From the NCBI RefSeq assembly GCF_001294335.1, contig NZ_LGKG01000113.1, forward strand, positions 1 to 64,000: a DNA stretch of 64,000 bases, given 5' to 3'. The position numbers and the translations under genes are program-made. The notes below the pieces were generated by a model, which saw only the letters and a program-made list of their open reading frames with translations, had not been told where the DNA came from and ran no database searches. Within the stretch, counting starts at the first letter, position 1, and each line of letters starts with the position of its first letter. Shown piece after piece: positions 7,856 through 15,970 of this stretch. Source of the stretch: Streptomyces chattanoogensis (GTDB taxonomy: Bacteria; Actinomycetota; Actinomycetes; Streptomycetales; Streptomycetaceae).

Positions 7856-8737
7856 TCAGCCGATGTGGAAGCTTTCCCCGTACACCTTCCAGTCCAGCGG
7901 CGTATGCAGGTCGAGATTCCCGTTCTTCAGAAACACCCGCTGCGCGGTGTCCACCCGGCTGGTGTCGCTGTGCGCCTCCTCCTGCTTCATCGCCCATACC
8001 CGGGCATCGAGGAACGCATCGAGATAGGCCTTCTCGTCACCGCCCTGAGCCGGCGGCTTCGCCTTCGCCAGCGCGCGCTTGCGGATGCCGGAGAAGCTGG
8101 TCCTGTCGTCGCCGTCGCCGTGCATCACGATCGCGTCGTAGTACGTGAACTGGCCGAGCACACCGAGCCCGTCGGTCTTGCCCTGCTTGACCGCCGGGTT
8201 GAAGTAGACCCGGTCGCGCTCGTCGTTCTGCGCCTTCTGGAACTCGGGGTCCCGGGCCGCCTTCTTCCAGTCCTTGGGATAGTCGGGGTCCAGCCCCTCG
8301 TGCGAGTCGCTGCCGTCCACTTCGCGCAGCGCGGGAAGGTACTTGGCGAGGACGTTGCCCGGCTTGTGCTTGGTGTAGAGCTCGACGAGCTCCAGCATGT
8401 CGTGCGTACCGGAACAGAAGCCGATGATGCCGCCGGTGTAACCCCGCCCGTCACCGATGTCCTCGATGTACTGGTACTGCGCCTTCCAGTCCAGCGACGA
8501 GTTCTCCGCACTCGACACCAGCTGCATGGCGATCTCCTTCTTCGCCGGGTCGTCGAGACCGGTCGCGGCCCGCGGGGCGTGCGGGGCGTGCGGCGAGGTG
8601 CGGGCGGGGGCCCGGTCCTCGCCCTGGGTGGCCGTGGTGGCGACTGCCGTGGCCGGTACGGCGACCAGGGCGAGGCCGAGGGCTATTCGGGCGGCCGCCT
8701 TGGGCAGGCCTCGGTCGCCTGTCGATCGGGTGCGCAT
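7856..8737 (-). CDS. csn: Secreted chitosanase, GH46
   Basis: A 293-residue secreted endo-chitosanase (EC 3.2.1.132). The N-terminus is basic and followed by a hydrophobic stretch (about residues 14-37), a typical signal peptide. The mature part shows the GH46 catalytic pair: Glu in SSAENSSLDW (about 78) and Asp in IGDGRGYTGGIIGF (about 96), 18 residues apart as in the N174 enzyme (E22/D40). The ATG at 8737 follows GGAGGA. A palindrome upstream resembles the CsnR operator. It is unrelated to the purine genes that flank it. Confidence 0.94.
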   Translation of the reverse strand: MRTRSTGDRGLPKAAARIALGLALVAVPATAVATTATQGEDRAPARTSPHAPHAPRAATGLDDPAKKEIAMQLVSSAENSSLDWKAQYQYIEDIGDGRGYTGGIIGFCSGTHDMLELVELYTKHKPGNVLAKYLPALREVDGSDSHEGLDPDYPKDWKKAARDPEFQKAQNDERDRVYFNPAVKQGKTDGLGVLGQFTYYDAIVMHGDGDDRTSFSGIRKRALAKAKPPAQGGDEKAYLDAFLDARVWAMKQEEAHSDTSRVDTAQRVFLKNGNLDLHTPLDWKVYGESFHIG

Positions 8738-8791
8738 GGAGTCCTCCAGCTTGGAGTGGGCCGTGGGGGGGCCGTGGGGGTCCCCAATCGT

Positions 8792-8806
8792 TAGGAAGCT
8801 TTCCTA
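8792..8806 (-). promoter_or_regulatory. CsnR-like operator upstream of csn
   Basis: TAGGAA-GCT-TTCCTA (8792-8806) is a perfect 6-bp-arm dyad about 55 bp upstream of the chitosanase start. Streptomyces chitosanase genes are controlled by the ROK repressor CsnR at a GGAAAGCTTTCC-like palindrome, so this is the likely chitosan-responsive operator. csnR itself is not in the window. Confidence 0.6.
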
Positions 8807-8885
8807 CCAGACTTGTTGAGCGCCGTGAACCCGTCGCGCGACGCCAACGGGCCGTACGGCCCGCCGTGTTCACCCCGTCGGCCGC

Positions 8886-9440
8886 TCAGCCCAGCAGCCC
8901 GTCCAGCAGCTCCCTGATATCCGGAGCGGGATCGAACTCCTCATCCGGAAAGACGAGTTGATGCAGGACGACGCCGTCGAGATGGTCGAGCAGCATCCGC
9001 CCGTGCCGCTCCGGGGCGCCCGAGCCGAAGCGGCCCGCCCACTCCGCGGCCCAGGCGAGAACCCGCTGGCGGCCCCGGGCGAGGGGGGCGCGCAGTTCGG
9101 GCCGGGCCGCGGACTCCAGGAAGAGCGCGAAGCGGGCAGCCGTACGGGCCCGGCCCGGCCCGGTGGCCTGCCGGACGAACCCGGCCAGCGCCTCGGCCAG
9201 CTCGCCGGTATCGGCCGGGTCCGTACCGGCCGCGAAGCGCTCCCACTCCCGCCGCTCCAGGGCCTGGAGGTGGTCGACGATGCCGTCGATCAGGGCCGCG
9301 CGGTTGCGGAAGTAGTTGGACGTCGTGCCGGTGGGGACACCCGCGGCGGAGTCCACGGCCTGATAGGTCAGCCGCCGCAACCCCTCGGCCCCCAGCACCC
9401 CGACCGCCGCATCGAGCACCTGGTCCCGCCGTCGTGCCAC
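8886..9440 (-). CDS. TetR-family transcriptional regulator
   Basis: A 184-residue regulator. The N-terminal TetR helix-turn-helix runs from about residue 3 (RRDQVLDAAVGVLGAEGLRR) through LTYQAVDSAAGVPTGTTSNYFRNRAAL. The C-terminal ligand domain has the PF17940-like pattern REWERFAAG...ARFALFLESAARPEL. I chose the GTG at 9440 because AAAGGAG lies upstream and the HTH starts immediately; longer frames would add a non-conserved, Arg-rich extension. A dyad just upstream (9456-9471) suggests autoregulation. The ligand is unknown. Confidence 0.85.
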   Translation of the reverse strand: MARRRDQVLDAAVGVLGAEGLRRLTYQAVDSAAGVPTGTTSNYFRNRAALIDGIVDHLQALERREWERFAAGTDPADTGELAEALAGFVRQATGPGRARTAARFALFLESAARPELRAPLARGRQRVLAWAAEWAGRFGSGAPERHGRMLLDHLDGVVLHQLVFPDEEFDPAPDIRELLDGLLG

Positions 9441-9455
9441 GCCATCCGCTCCTTT

Positions 9456-9471
9456 TACTACGTTCGTAGTA
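9456..9471 (-). promoter_or_regulatory. Probable TetR autoregulatory operator
   Basis: TACTACG-TT-CGTAGTA has perfect 7-bp arms, 16 bp upstream of the tetR start. Short dyads of this kind at this position are typical of TetR-family operators. Confidence 0.55.
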
Positions 9472-9765
9472 TCCGCTTGCGGCCAACATACCGTGTGCTC
9501 GGGCGGCCTCCCGTGGACGCCGCACCTCATGGCCCGCCGTGGTCGAGGGGCTGCACCGCGCCGGGTCGGCACACCCCGGCGGCTGCCCCTGACCTGGAAC
9601 GTCGCCCCGGCGCCCGTAGCGGACCCGTCCTGGCCATCCCGCATCCACGGCGGCGGCGCCCCGACATCGCAGGACTCGGGCCCCCGCTCCCGCTCGTCCG
9701 CCCCGCGCGCGAGCGGCCACCCCGCCACGGCGAGATGCAGCGCAAATGTCGCCAGCCCCTGGCCC

Positions 9766-9915
9766 CGTCGGCTCGACCGCTTCCCCCAGCGCCGGCTCGG
9801 CCGGCGCCGCCAGCTCCCACGAGGCGAACCGCCGCCCTTCACCCAGCACCACGGGACGCAACCCGGCCGTCTCCGCCGGCAGTTGATGCACCTTTAACGT
9901 GTCGTAATCGCTCAT
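9766..9915 (-). pseudogene. Possible decayed reading frame upstream of tetR
   Basis: From the ATG at 9915 the minus strand reads MSDYDTLKVHQLPAETAGLR and about 30 further residues with normal Streptomyces third-position bias. The bias then appears to switch frames near 9766, and no frame gives a recognisable protein before tetR. There is no clear ribosome site. I read it as a remnant of a gene once paired with the TetR regulator. It could also be a chance open stretch in GC-rich DNA. The product is not recognised. Confidence 0.3.
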
Positions 9916-9979
9916 GCACACACCGTACGGCCCGCCACTGACAACGCCCCGCCGCATCGTGTCCGCCGGGTACGACGAA

Positions 9980-10019
9980 GGGCCCGTGCGCGCCGCTGCG
10001 GTGCGGTGCGTACGGGCCC
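9980..10019 (-). terminator. Terminator downstream of malate synthase
   Basis: GGGCCCGT (9980-9987) and ACGGGCCC (10012-10019) form an 8-bp stem with a GC-rich interior, 16 bp beyond the aceB stop codon. Confidence 0.6.
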
Positions 10020-10034
10020 CTTCGGGCGTGCGGA

Positions 10035-11663
10035 TCAGCCCAGCAGCTCGTACGCCGGGAGGGTCAGGAAGTCGGCGTAGTCCGCGTCCAGCGAGACCTG
10101 CAGCAGGAGGTCGTGAGCCTGCTGCCACTTGCCGGTGGTGAAGGCGTCCTCGCCGACCTCCGTACGGATCGCGGCCAGCTCCTGCGCGGCGATCTTGCGC
10201 ACAAGGTCAGCGGTCGCCTTCTCGCCGTTCTCGAAGACGACTCCGGCGTCGACCCACTGCCAGATCTGCGAGCGCGAGATCTCGGCGGTGGCGGCGTCCT
10301 CCATCAGGCCGAAGATGGCGACGGCGCCCAGGCCGCGCAGCCAGGCCTCGATGTAGCGGGTGCCGACCTGGACGGCGTCGATCAGGCCCTGGTAGGTGGG
10401 CTTGGCGTCGAGGGAGTCGATGGCGATGAGGTCGGCGGCCGAGACCGAGACGTCTTCGCGGAGGCGGTTCTTCTGGTTGGGGTGGTCGCCGAGCACCGCG
10501 TCGAAGGAGGCGCGGGCGACCGGGACCAGGTCCGGGTGGGCGACCCAGGAGCCGTCGAAGCCGTCGCCGGCCTCGCGGTCCTTGTCGTTCTTGACCTTGG
10601 CCAGGGCCTTCTCGTTGGCCTCGGGGTCGCGGCGGTTGGGGATGAAGGCCGCCATGCCGCCGATGGCGTGCGCCCCGCGCTTGTGGCAGGTGCGGACGAG
10701 GAGCTCGGTGTAGGCGCGCATGAAGGGTGCCGTCATCGTGACCGCGTTGCGGTCCGGGAGGACGAACTTGGCGCCGCCGTCACGGAAGTTCTTGACGATG
10801 GAGAAGAGGTAGTCCCAGCGGCCGGCGTTCAGGCCCGAGGCGTGGTCGCGCAGCTCGTAGAGGATCTCCTCCATCTCGTACGCGGCGGTGATCGTCTCGA
10901 TGAGGACGGTCGCGCGGATGGTGCCCTGGGGGATGCCGACGTAGTCCTGGGCGAAGACGAAGATGTCGTTCCAGAGGCGGGCCTCGAGGTACGACTCGGT
11001 CTTCGGGAGGTAGAAGTACGGGCCCTTGCCGAGGTCCAGCAGGCGCTGGGCGTTGTGGAAGAAGTACAGCCCGAAGTCCACCAGGGCGCCGGGGACCGGG
11101 CGGCCCTCGAACTGCAGATGGCGCTCCTCCAGGTGCCAGCCGCGCGGGCGCATCACGACGGTCGCGAGCTCCTCGGCGGGCTTGAGGGCGTACGACTTGC
11201 CGGATCCGGCGTCGGTGAAGTCGATGCGGCGCTCGTAGGCGTCGATGAGGTTGATCTGGCCGCCGACCACGTTCTCCCAGGTGGGAGCGGAGGCGTCCTC
11301 GAAGTCGGCGAGCCAGACCCTGGCGCCGGAGTTGAGCGCGTTGATGGTCATCTTGCGGTCGGTGGGACCGGTGATCTCCACCCGGCGGTCGTTGAGCGCG
11401 GCGGGCGCCTCGGCCACCTTCCAGCTGTCGTCCGCCCGGATGTGCGCGGTCTCCGGGAGGAAGTCCAGGGTGCTGGTGCGGGCGATCTCGGCGCGGCGCC
11501 CGGCGCGGCGGGCGAGGAGCTCGTCGCGGCGCGGGGTGAACCGCCGGTGGAGCTCGGCGACGAAGGCGAGTGCGGCGTCGGTGAGGACCTCGTCCTGCCG
11601 TGCAGGGGTGTGTTCGGGGTCGACTTCGACGATGGCCAGCGGGGACGGCGCTGGTGCGGACAT
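10035..11663 (-). CDS. aceB: Malate synthase A
   Basis: A 542-residue malate synthase, the usual length of the A isoform. It condenses glyoxylate with acetyl-CoA to malate, so it disposes of glyoxylate released from ureidoglycolate. Characteristic segments include TGPTDRKMTINALNSGARVW, LADFEDASAPTWENV, the active-site MRPRGWHLEERH and YIEAWLRGLGAVAIFGLMED. The ATG at 11663 has GGAG upstream. The promoter region carries the paired 15-bp dyads shared with hyi and the allantoin racemase gene. No isocitrate lyase is nearby, which supports a purine role rather than the acetate glyoxylate shunt. Confidence 0.95.
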   Translation of the reverse strand: MSAPAPSPLAIVEVDPEHTPARQDEVLTDAALAFVAELHRRFTPRRDELLARRAGRRAEIARTSTLDFLPETAHIRADDSWKVAEAPAALNDRRVEITGPTDRKMTINALNSGARVWLADFEDASAPTWENVVGGQINLIDAYERRIDFTDAGSGKSYALKPAEELATVVMRPRGWHLEERHLQFEGRPVPGALVDFGLYFFHNAQRLLDLGKGPYFYLPKTESYLEARLWNDIFVFAQDYVGIPQGTIRATVLIETITAAYEMEEILYELRDHASGLNAGRWDYLFSIVKNFRDGGAKFVLPDRNAVTMTAPFMRAYTELLVRTCHKRGAHAIGGMAAFIPNRRDPEANEKALAKVKNDKDREAGDGFDGSWVAHPDLVPVARASFDAVLGDHPNQKNRLREDVSVSAADLIAIDSLDAKPTYQGLIDAVQVGTRYIEAWLRGLGAVAIFGLMEDAATAEISRSQIWQWVDAGVVFENGEKATADLVRKIAAQELAAIRTEVGEDAFTTGKWQQAHDLLLQVSLDADYADFLTLPAYELLG

Positions 11664-11776
11664 GAGCTGTCACTCCATTCAGCGGCGGTGCCTGGCGGCC
11701 GCCGGGGGCGCCCGTGCGGCACGGGGTGTCGCGGGCTCCGGGATACGGTCGCGGGCGCCGTCTGGATTCAGGGCGC

Positions 11777-11830
11777 TTCTGACCAGTGGAGAGTAGTTTC
11801 CTTATTGCGGAACTTCAATGGTTTGTTGAT
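11777..11830 (-). promoter_or_regulatory. aceB control region with both purine-locus motifs
   Basis: TTCTGACCAGTGGAG (11777-11791) and TTCCTTATTGCGGAA (11798-11812) are paired dyads with centres 21 bp apart, as at hyi and the racemase gene. Next to them, TTCAATGGTTTGTTGAT (11814-11830) is a three-mismatch version of TTCAACA-N3-TGTTGAA. The surrounding 290 bp (11664-11957) hold no gene. Confidence 0.6.
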
Positions 11831-11957
11831 GTCGAGATTCTCAGGGTCGACACAAGTGGAGATCAAATGGCTCTCAGTGCCACCGGTGTCACTCTCCATG
11901 ACGTCACCCGATTCTCCGGCGCCCCGCGCTGCGCCGCAGGTCGTGCCCCCTGCCCGG

Positions 11958-12590
11958 TCACTCCAGTCGCCGCAGATCCTCCGGTGTGTCGATGTCGTAC
12001 GGCTCGGCCACATCCGCGCATTCGATGAGCTTGATCACACCGGCGTGCTGCCGGAGGTAGTCGCGCGCCCCCTGGTCGCCCTCCGCGCTCGCCGCGATGT
12101 CCGCCCAGCGGTCGGCGCCGAACAGGGACGGATGGCCGCGCCGGCCCTCGTACGCCGCTGATGCGAGCGAGGCGCGGCCCTCGTACGCGGCCACCACCCG
12201 CGCCACCGCCGCGGCGCCGATGCCCGGCTGGTCCACCAGGGACACCACGACCGCATCCGCCCCCGAGCCGGCCAGTGCCGCGAGCCCCACGCGGAGCGAA
12301 GTGCCCATCCCCTGAGCCCAGTTGGGGTTCTCCGATGTGGTGTAGGCGGTGAGATCGGCGCGCTCCCGTACGGCGTCGGCGGCCGCGCCCAGCACGATGT
12401 GCACCGGATCGCAGCCGCCGTCCCGCAGCACCCGGGCGGCGTGCTCGACCAGGGGCCGGCCCCGGTGGTCGAGCAGCGCCTTGGGGCGCCCGCCCAGCCG
12501 CCGTCCGCCACCCGCGGCGAGCAGAAGCCCGGCCACCCGGCCCGGTGGGGGAGTAGAGGGAGTTGAAGGGGTGGATGCGGTGGATGTCAT
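11958..12590 (-). CDS. MocA-like nucleotidyltransferase (molybdopterin cytidylyltransferase family)
   Basis: A 210-residue NTP_transf_3-type protein. The nucleotide-binding loop LLLAAGGGRRLGGRPKAL (about residues 21-38) and the metal-site SLVDQPG (about 137) match MocA, which adds CMP to molybdopterin for xanthine dehydrogenase-type enzymes. No molybdenum hydroxylase is in the window, but purine oxidation by xanthine dehydrogenase would supply the urate used here. The N-terminal TASTPSTPSTPPP tail is low complexity. It could also be another sugar or cofactor nucleotidyltransferase. Confidence 0.75.
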   Translation of the reverse strand: MTSTASTPSTPSTPPPGRVAGLLLAAGGGRRLGGRPKALLDHRGRPLVEHAARVLRDGGCDPVHIVLGAAADAVRERADLTAYTTSENPNWAQGMGTSLRVGLAALAGSGADAVVVSLVDQPGIGAAAVARVVAAYEGRASLASAAYEGRRGHPSLFGADRWADIAASAEGDQGARDYLRQHAGVIKLIECADVAEPYDIDTPEDLRRLE

Positions 12591-12651
12591 GGGGAGTGCT
12601 TACCTCATGGCGGCCACCGCGGCGCGGTGCCGTGGGGTCCTGCGCCTCGCC

Positions 12652-12933
12652 TCATGCCGCGCCGCCGGATGCCCGCTGGCGCGGGATTCTCGGCCTGAGT
12701 CGGTCCCGGAGTTGGTGCGTGCGCTGGTCCGTGAGCCGGTGTTCGGTGACGTAACGGTGTATGTGCTCCACGGTGATCTCGGACGCATCGGTGAGGCCGT
12801 AGGCCCGGCAGATGAGCTGTACGACGCTGTCGGGGTGCGGGTTCGGGCCGGATTCCGGGCCGGTGTTGGGCTCCAAGACAGTCTCCGATCCAGTGATATG
12901 CCGGAAATTTCCCTGAACGTGAGAGTGCTCCAT
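12652..12933 (-). CDS. Small hypothetical protein
   Basis: A 93-residue reading frame. The C-terminal 55 residues (VVQLICRAYGLTDASEITVE...HRLTDQRTHQLRDRLRPRI) look like a folded helical domain; the N-terminus is Gly/Pro/Asn-rich. The ATG at 12933 lacks a clear ribosome site, so an internal GTG may be used. It lies 61 bp upstream of the MocA-like gene on the same strand. Family not recognised. Confidence 0.4.
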   Translation of the reverse strand: MEHSHVQGNFRHITGSETVLEPNTGPESGPNPHPDSVVQLICRAYGLTDASEITVEHIHRYVTEHRLTDQRTHQLRDRLRPRIPRQRASGGAA

Positions 12934-13102
12934 CGGGCCGCGCCATACGCATCGGATTCCCCACGCCCACGCCAACGGGTGCCGGGACGAACGCATGTCT
13001 GATGCATGATCGGGGCAGATGTGGGCAGCGCGTGGCGGCGGACCGGTGACCGGCCCGGCGGAGGAGCGCGAAACCGGCCGCGAATCCGGCGCTTCGGACA
13101 AG

Positions 13103-13121
13103 GCGCCAACCGGGTTGGCGC
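13103..13121. promoter_or_regulatory. 8-bp-arm dyad upstream of the Ser/Thr kinase gene
   Basis: GCGCCAAC-CGG-GTTGGCGC is a perfect inverted repeat in the 293-bp gap between the small minus-strand ORF and the kinase gene, about 105 bp before the kinase start. It may be an operator or an RNA hairpin. Nothing else was recognised in this gap. Confidence 0.4.
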
Positions 13122-13226
13122 AGATGTCACAACGCGGCTGTCGGCCGGATAAAGTTCTGCCCCGTTGCGGACATCGTGGCCGCCGTATCGGTACGGCGTG
13201 CCCATTCTGAGTCGGGGGACCTAGTG

Positions 13227-15071
13227 GTGAACAGTGCGGGCTCGTCCGGGATCTTCCAGCCGCTGGAAGGCGACGACCCGAAGGCGGTCGCGGGCTACCG
13301 GCTCACGGCGAAGCTCGGCTCCGGCGGTATGGGCAAGGTCTATCTCTCCTACACGCCCGGTGGCCGCCCGGTCGCCATCAAGGTGATCCGCCCCGAGTTC
13401 AGCGAGGACAACGAATTCCGCCGCCGCTTCAAGCAGGAGGTGCAGTCCGCGCAGCGCGTCCAGGGGCTGTTCACCGCCCCGGTCATCGACAGCGACCCCG
13501 ACGGCACCAGCCCATGGCTCGCGACCGCCTACGTGCCCGGCCCCTCGCTCTCCGCGGCCGTCGCCGAACACGGCAAACTGCCCGTCCCCACCGTGCTGTT
13601 GCTGGTCGCCGGGATAGCCGAGGCGCTGCAGGTCATCCATGGCGCGGGCATCGTCCACCGGGACCTGAAGCCGTCCAACGTCCTGCTGGCCGCCGACGGT
13701 CCGCGGGTCATCGACTTCGGCATCGCGCGCGCCGCCGATGCCACCTCCCTGACCAGCAGCGGCGTCACGGTCGGCACCCCCACCTTCATGGCGCCCGAAC
13801 AGGCCGCCGGCAGCACCGTCACCCCCGCCACCGACATCTTCGCGCTCGGCCAGGTGGCGGCGTACGCGGCCATCGGGACACCGGCCTTCGGCGAGGGCAC
13901 CTCCCACGGCGTGCTCTACCGCATCGTCCACGAGGACCCGGATCTGACCGGACTCCCGGACGAGCTGCGCGAGTTGGTCACCCGCTGCCTCGCCAAGGAC
14001 GCCGCGCAGCGCCCGTCCGTCGCCGAGGTGATCGCCCTGTGCGGCGAAGCCTCCGGCCAGACGCAGCTGCGCCGTCCCGAGGACTGGCTGCCCACCGCCG
14101 TCGCCGCCGACATCACCACGCGTACGGCGGCCCCCGCGCCCGTGCAGGCCCCGCCGCCCCCGGTGGAGGCGCCCACCGCGCAGCTCGCCGCACCGCAGGC
14201 AGCGCCGCAGGCCCCGGCACAGCCGCCCGCCCCGCCGGCGGCGACCGTGCCGAACCACCCGCAGACCCCGCCGCCGGGTTTCGGCCCGGCGGCCCAGGAG
14301 CCCACCGCCAACGTCACCGCGCCCCTCACCCAGGTAGCGGGCGCCCCCGCCCCCGCCCCTGCCCCCGCCCCCGCCGGCCCGACGGCTGCGGTGCCGGCCG
14401 CGCAGCCGCCGAAGAAGAAGCGCAAGGGGCTGGTCACCGCGCTGGTGCTGGTGTGCATGCTGGCCTTCGCGGGGGCGGGCGGCACGGCGGTCTACTACGT
14501 CATGAAGGGCGACGGCCAGAAGGCGAAGAACCAGGCGGACGCCAAGGGCACCAAGGGCAACCCCAAGAAGACGCAGAACAGCGACGCCTCCGGGGGCGCC
14601 ACCGGCGGCTCGACGGCGAGCCCCGGCACCGACGGCGGCGGCAGCGGCTCGGACGCCCCGGTGAAGGACCCGGAGCCGGTCGACAGCAAGGACTTCGACC
14701 TGTCCGACGACTACCACCTGACCTTTTCCGACGACCCGCTCAAGGCGAAGTCCTCGGACGACGGGGATGTCGATTTCGTCTACAACGACAATGAATTCAC
14801 GGACGACACGGTCAGCACCTCGACCGGCAAGATGGTGCTGCTCGACTCCGGAGAGCAGGGCTCGCTCGATGTCTGCCGGTCCGAAACCCGGTTCACCACG
14901 ACCATCAGCTCCAAGCGGCTCACCAAGGGCTCGCAGATCTGCCTGACCACCAAGTACGGCGCGCTCGCGCTGATCACGTACAAGGGCTCCGCGCCGGGGA
15001 CGTCCCCGAGCCGCTACATCACCATCGATGTGCGGGTGTGGCGCAATGCGGTGGAACCCGAGCAGAGCTGA
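13227..15071 (+). CDS. Membrane Ser/Thr protein kinase with a non-PASTA extracellular domain
   Basis: A 614-residue Hanks-type kinase. The kinase domain (about residues 22-280) has the glycine loop LGSGGMGKVY, the VAIK lysine, HRDLKPSNVLL (about 144), DFGIARA (about 162) and APEQ, so all catalytic residues are present. A Pro/Ala-rich linker of about 110 residues follows, then a basic stop and one membrane helix (about 400-425, GLVTALVLVCMLAFAGAGG). A Gly/Ser-rich stalk leads to an extracellular domain of about 130 residues without PASTA repeats. GTG 13224 is an alternative start; 13227 has better spacing to GGGGGA. The signal sensed is unknown. Confidence 0.9.
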   Translation: MNSAGSSGIFQPLEGDDPKAVAGYRLTAKLGSGGMGKVYLSYTPGGRPVAIKVIRPEFSEDNEFRRRFKQEVQSAQRVQGLFTAPVIDSDPDGTSPWLATAYVPGPSLSAAVAEHGKLPVPTVLLLVAGIAEALQVIHGAGIVHRDLKPSNVLLAADGPRVIDFGIARAADATSLTSSGVTVGTPTFMAPEQAAGSTVTPATDIFALGQVAAYAAIGTPAFGEGTSHGVLYRIVHEDPDLTGLPDELRELVTRCLAKDAAQRPSVAEVIALCGEASGQTQLRRPEDWLPTAVAADITTRTAAPAPVQAPPPPVEAPTAQLAAPQAAPQAPAQPPAPPAATVPNHPQTPPPGFGPAAQEPTANVTAPLTQVAGAPAPAPAPAPAGPTAAVPAAQPPKKKRKGLVTALVLVCMLAFAGAGGTAVYYVMKGDGQKAKNQADAKGTKGNPKKTQNSDASGGATGGSTASPGTDGGGSGSDAPVKDPEPVDSKDFDLSDDYHLTFSDDPLKAKSSDDGDVDFVYNDNEFTDDTVSTSTGKMVLLDSGEQGSLDVCRSETRFTTTISSKRLTKGSQICLTTKYGALALITYKGSAPGTSPSRYITIDVRVWRNAVEPEQS

Positions 15072-15374
15072 TGAGGGGGCCAGTGGCGAGGGCCCGCGGA
15101 TGGCGGCCGAGGCGGGCCGTGAGCGGGCCCTGAGGGGCGTGGGGCGGCTCCGCCTCGCTCCCGCCTTCTCCGCCCCCGCAGCGCCGCCTCGCGGCCGCTG
15201 AGCGCTTCGCGCCCTGTTCGGGCTGCCCGGGGGGAACTGCACCACCAGGGCCGGCACCGGGCGGCACCCGCCCGCCCCCGCCCCGCGCCACCCCCACCCA
15301 CCCCACGCACTGATCGGTTTTTTCGCTCTCCGTATGGCGCTGTCAGCGCAGAGTGGCGTTAACTGTCCCGCATT
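15072..15374. other. Non-coding gap with a dyad before the DUF5955-like gene
   Basis: These 303 bp contain no convincing gene. The proximal two thirds are very GC-rich. Near the downstream end, GCGCT-GTC-AGCGC (15337-15349) is a small dyad about 26 bp ahead of the next start codon and may mark its promoter region. No standard -35/-10 pair was recognised. Confidence 0.4.
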
Positions 15375-15767
15375 GTGAACCGGTCAACGACCACGGAGGC
15401 CGCTGTCGTTGTGGAACAGGTGCAAACGCAGGTGCAGGTGGAGACGCAGGGGCAGAGGCGCGGGCGAGTGGCCGGGCAGGTGAATGGGGAAGAGGGCGAC
15501 ACGCGGGTCCAGGCGCTGCGCGGTGCGGTGGCCCGGCTGCGGCGCCAACTGGCCGTGCTTCCGGGGGAGTTACCCGACCGGGCCGTCGCCGACGACGAAC
15601 TGGCCGCGCTGGATGCGATGGTGAGTCACGGCCTGCCCGAAGTGCCCCGGCTGCGCCGTTCGTTACTGCTCATCGCGGGGGCGGTCGGCTCGGTGAGCGC
15701 ATTGTCGCCCGCGCTGACGGAGGTACGTGAGGGGATCGACAGCTTCGGCGAGCTTCCCCGGGGGTGA
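15375..15767 (+). CDS. DUF5955-like hypothetical protein
   Basis: A 130-residue protein. The N-terminal 40 residues are Gln/Gly-rich and disordered-looking. The rest is an amphipathic helical domain (VQALRGAVARLRRQLAVLPG, then PEVPRLRRSLLLIAGAVGSV). This C-terminal pattern recurs in streptomycete proteins annotated DUF5955, a family of unknown function; that name is recalled, not searched. The start is GTG at 15375. Confidence 0.6.
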   Translation: MNRSTTTEAAVVVEQVQTQVQVETQGQRRGRVAGQVNGEEGDTRVQALRGAVARLRRQLAVLPGELPDRAVADDELAALDAMVSHGLPEVPRLRRSLLLIAGAVGSVSALSPALTEVREGIDSFGELPRG

Positions 15768-15779
15768 TGACCCATCACC
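15763..15779 (+). terminator. Short hairpin overlapping the stop codon
   Basis: GGTGATG-ACC-CATCACC is a perfect 7-bp stem starting at the TGA of the DUF5955-like gene. It has no U-tract, so it is a weak terminator candidate before the convergent allR-like gene. Confidence 0.4.
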
Positions 15780-15970
15780 GGAGCCAGTGGCCAGTGCCCA
15801 GTGGCTCACCAAAGGGCTGATGGCTCGTCATGCCGCGGGTGAATCGCTTAACCAGCCCCCGTATACGAGATGCGACGAGACGCGGGTGCACGGTCGTGCG
15901 GACCGGCGCGGGCCGGAGCGTGCGCGCCCCGGCCCGAACGGGAAGGCGGCACAGGCCGCCACGGCCGTCC

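Noticed and set aside
9493..9897. Plus-strand gene upstream of tetR
   Set aside because: Arg/Pro-rich with no ribosome site or family signature; third-position bias favours the minus strand.
10113..12161. Open frame of 682 codons on the plus strand
   Set aside because: Antisense shadow of malate synthase; Val/Gly/Asp/Ala-biased with no domains.
13221..15257. Open frame of 678 codons on the minus strand
   Set aside because: Antisense to the Ser/Thr kinase, which has all catalytic motifs.
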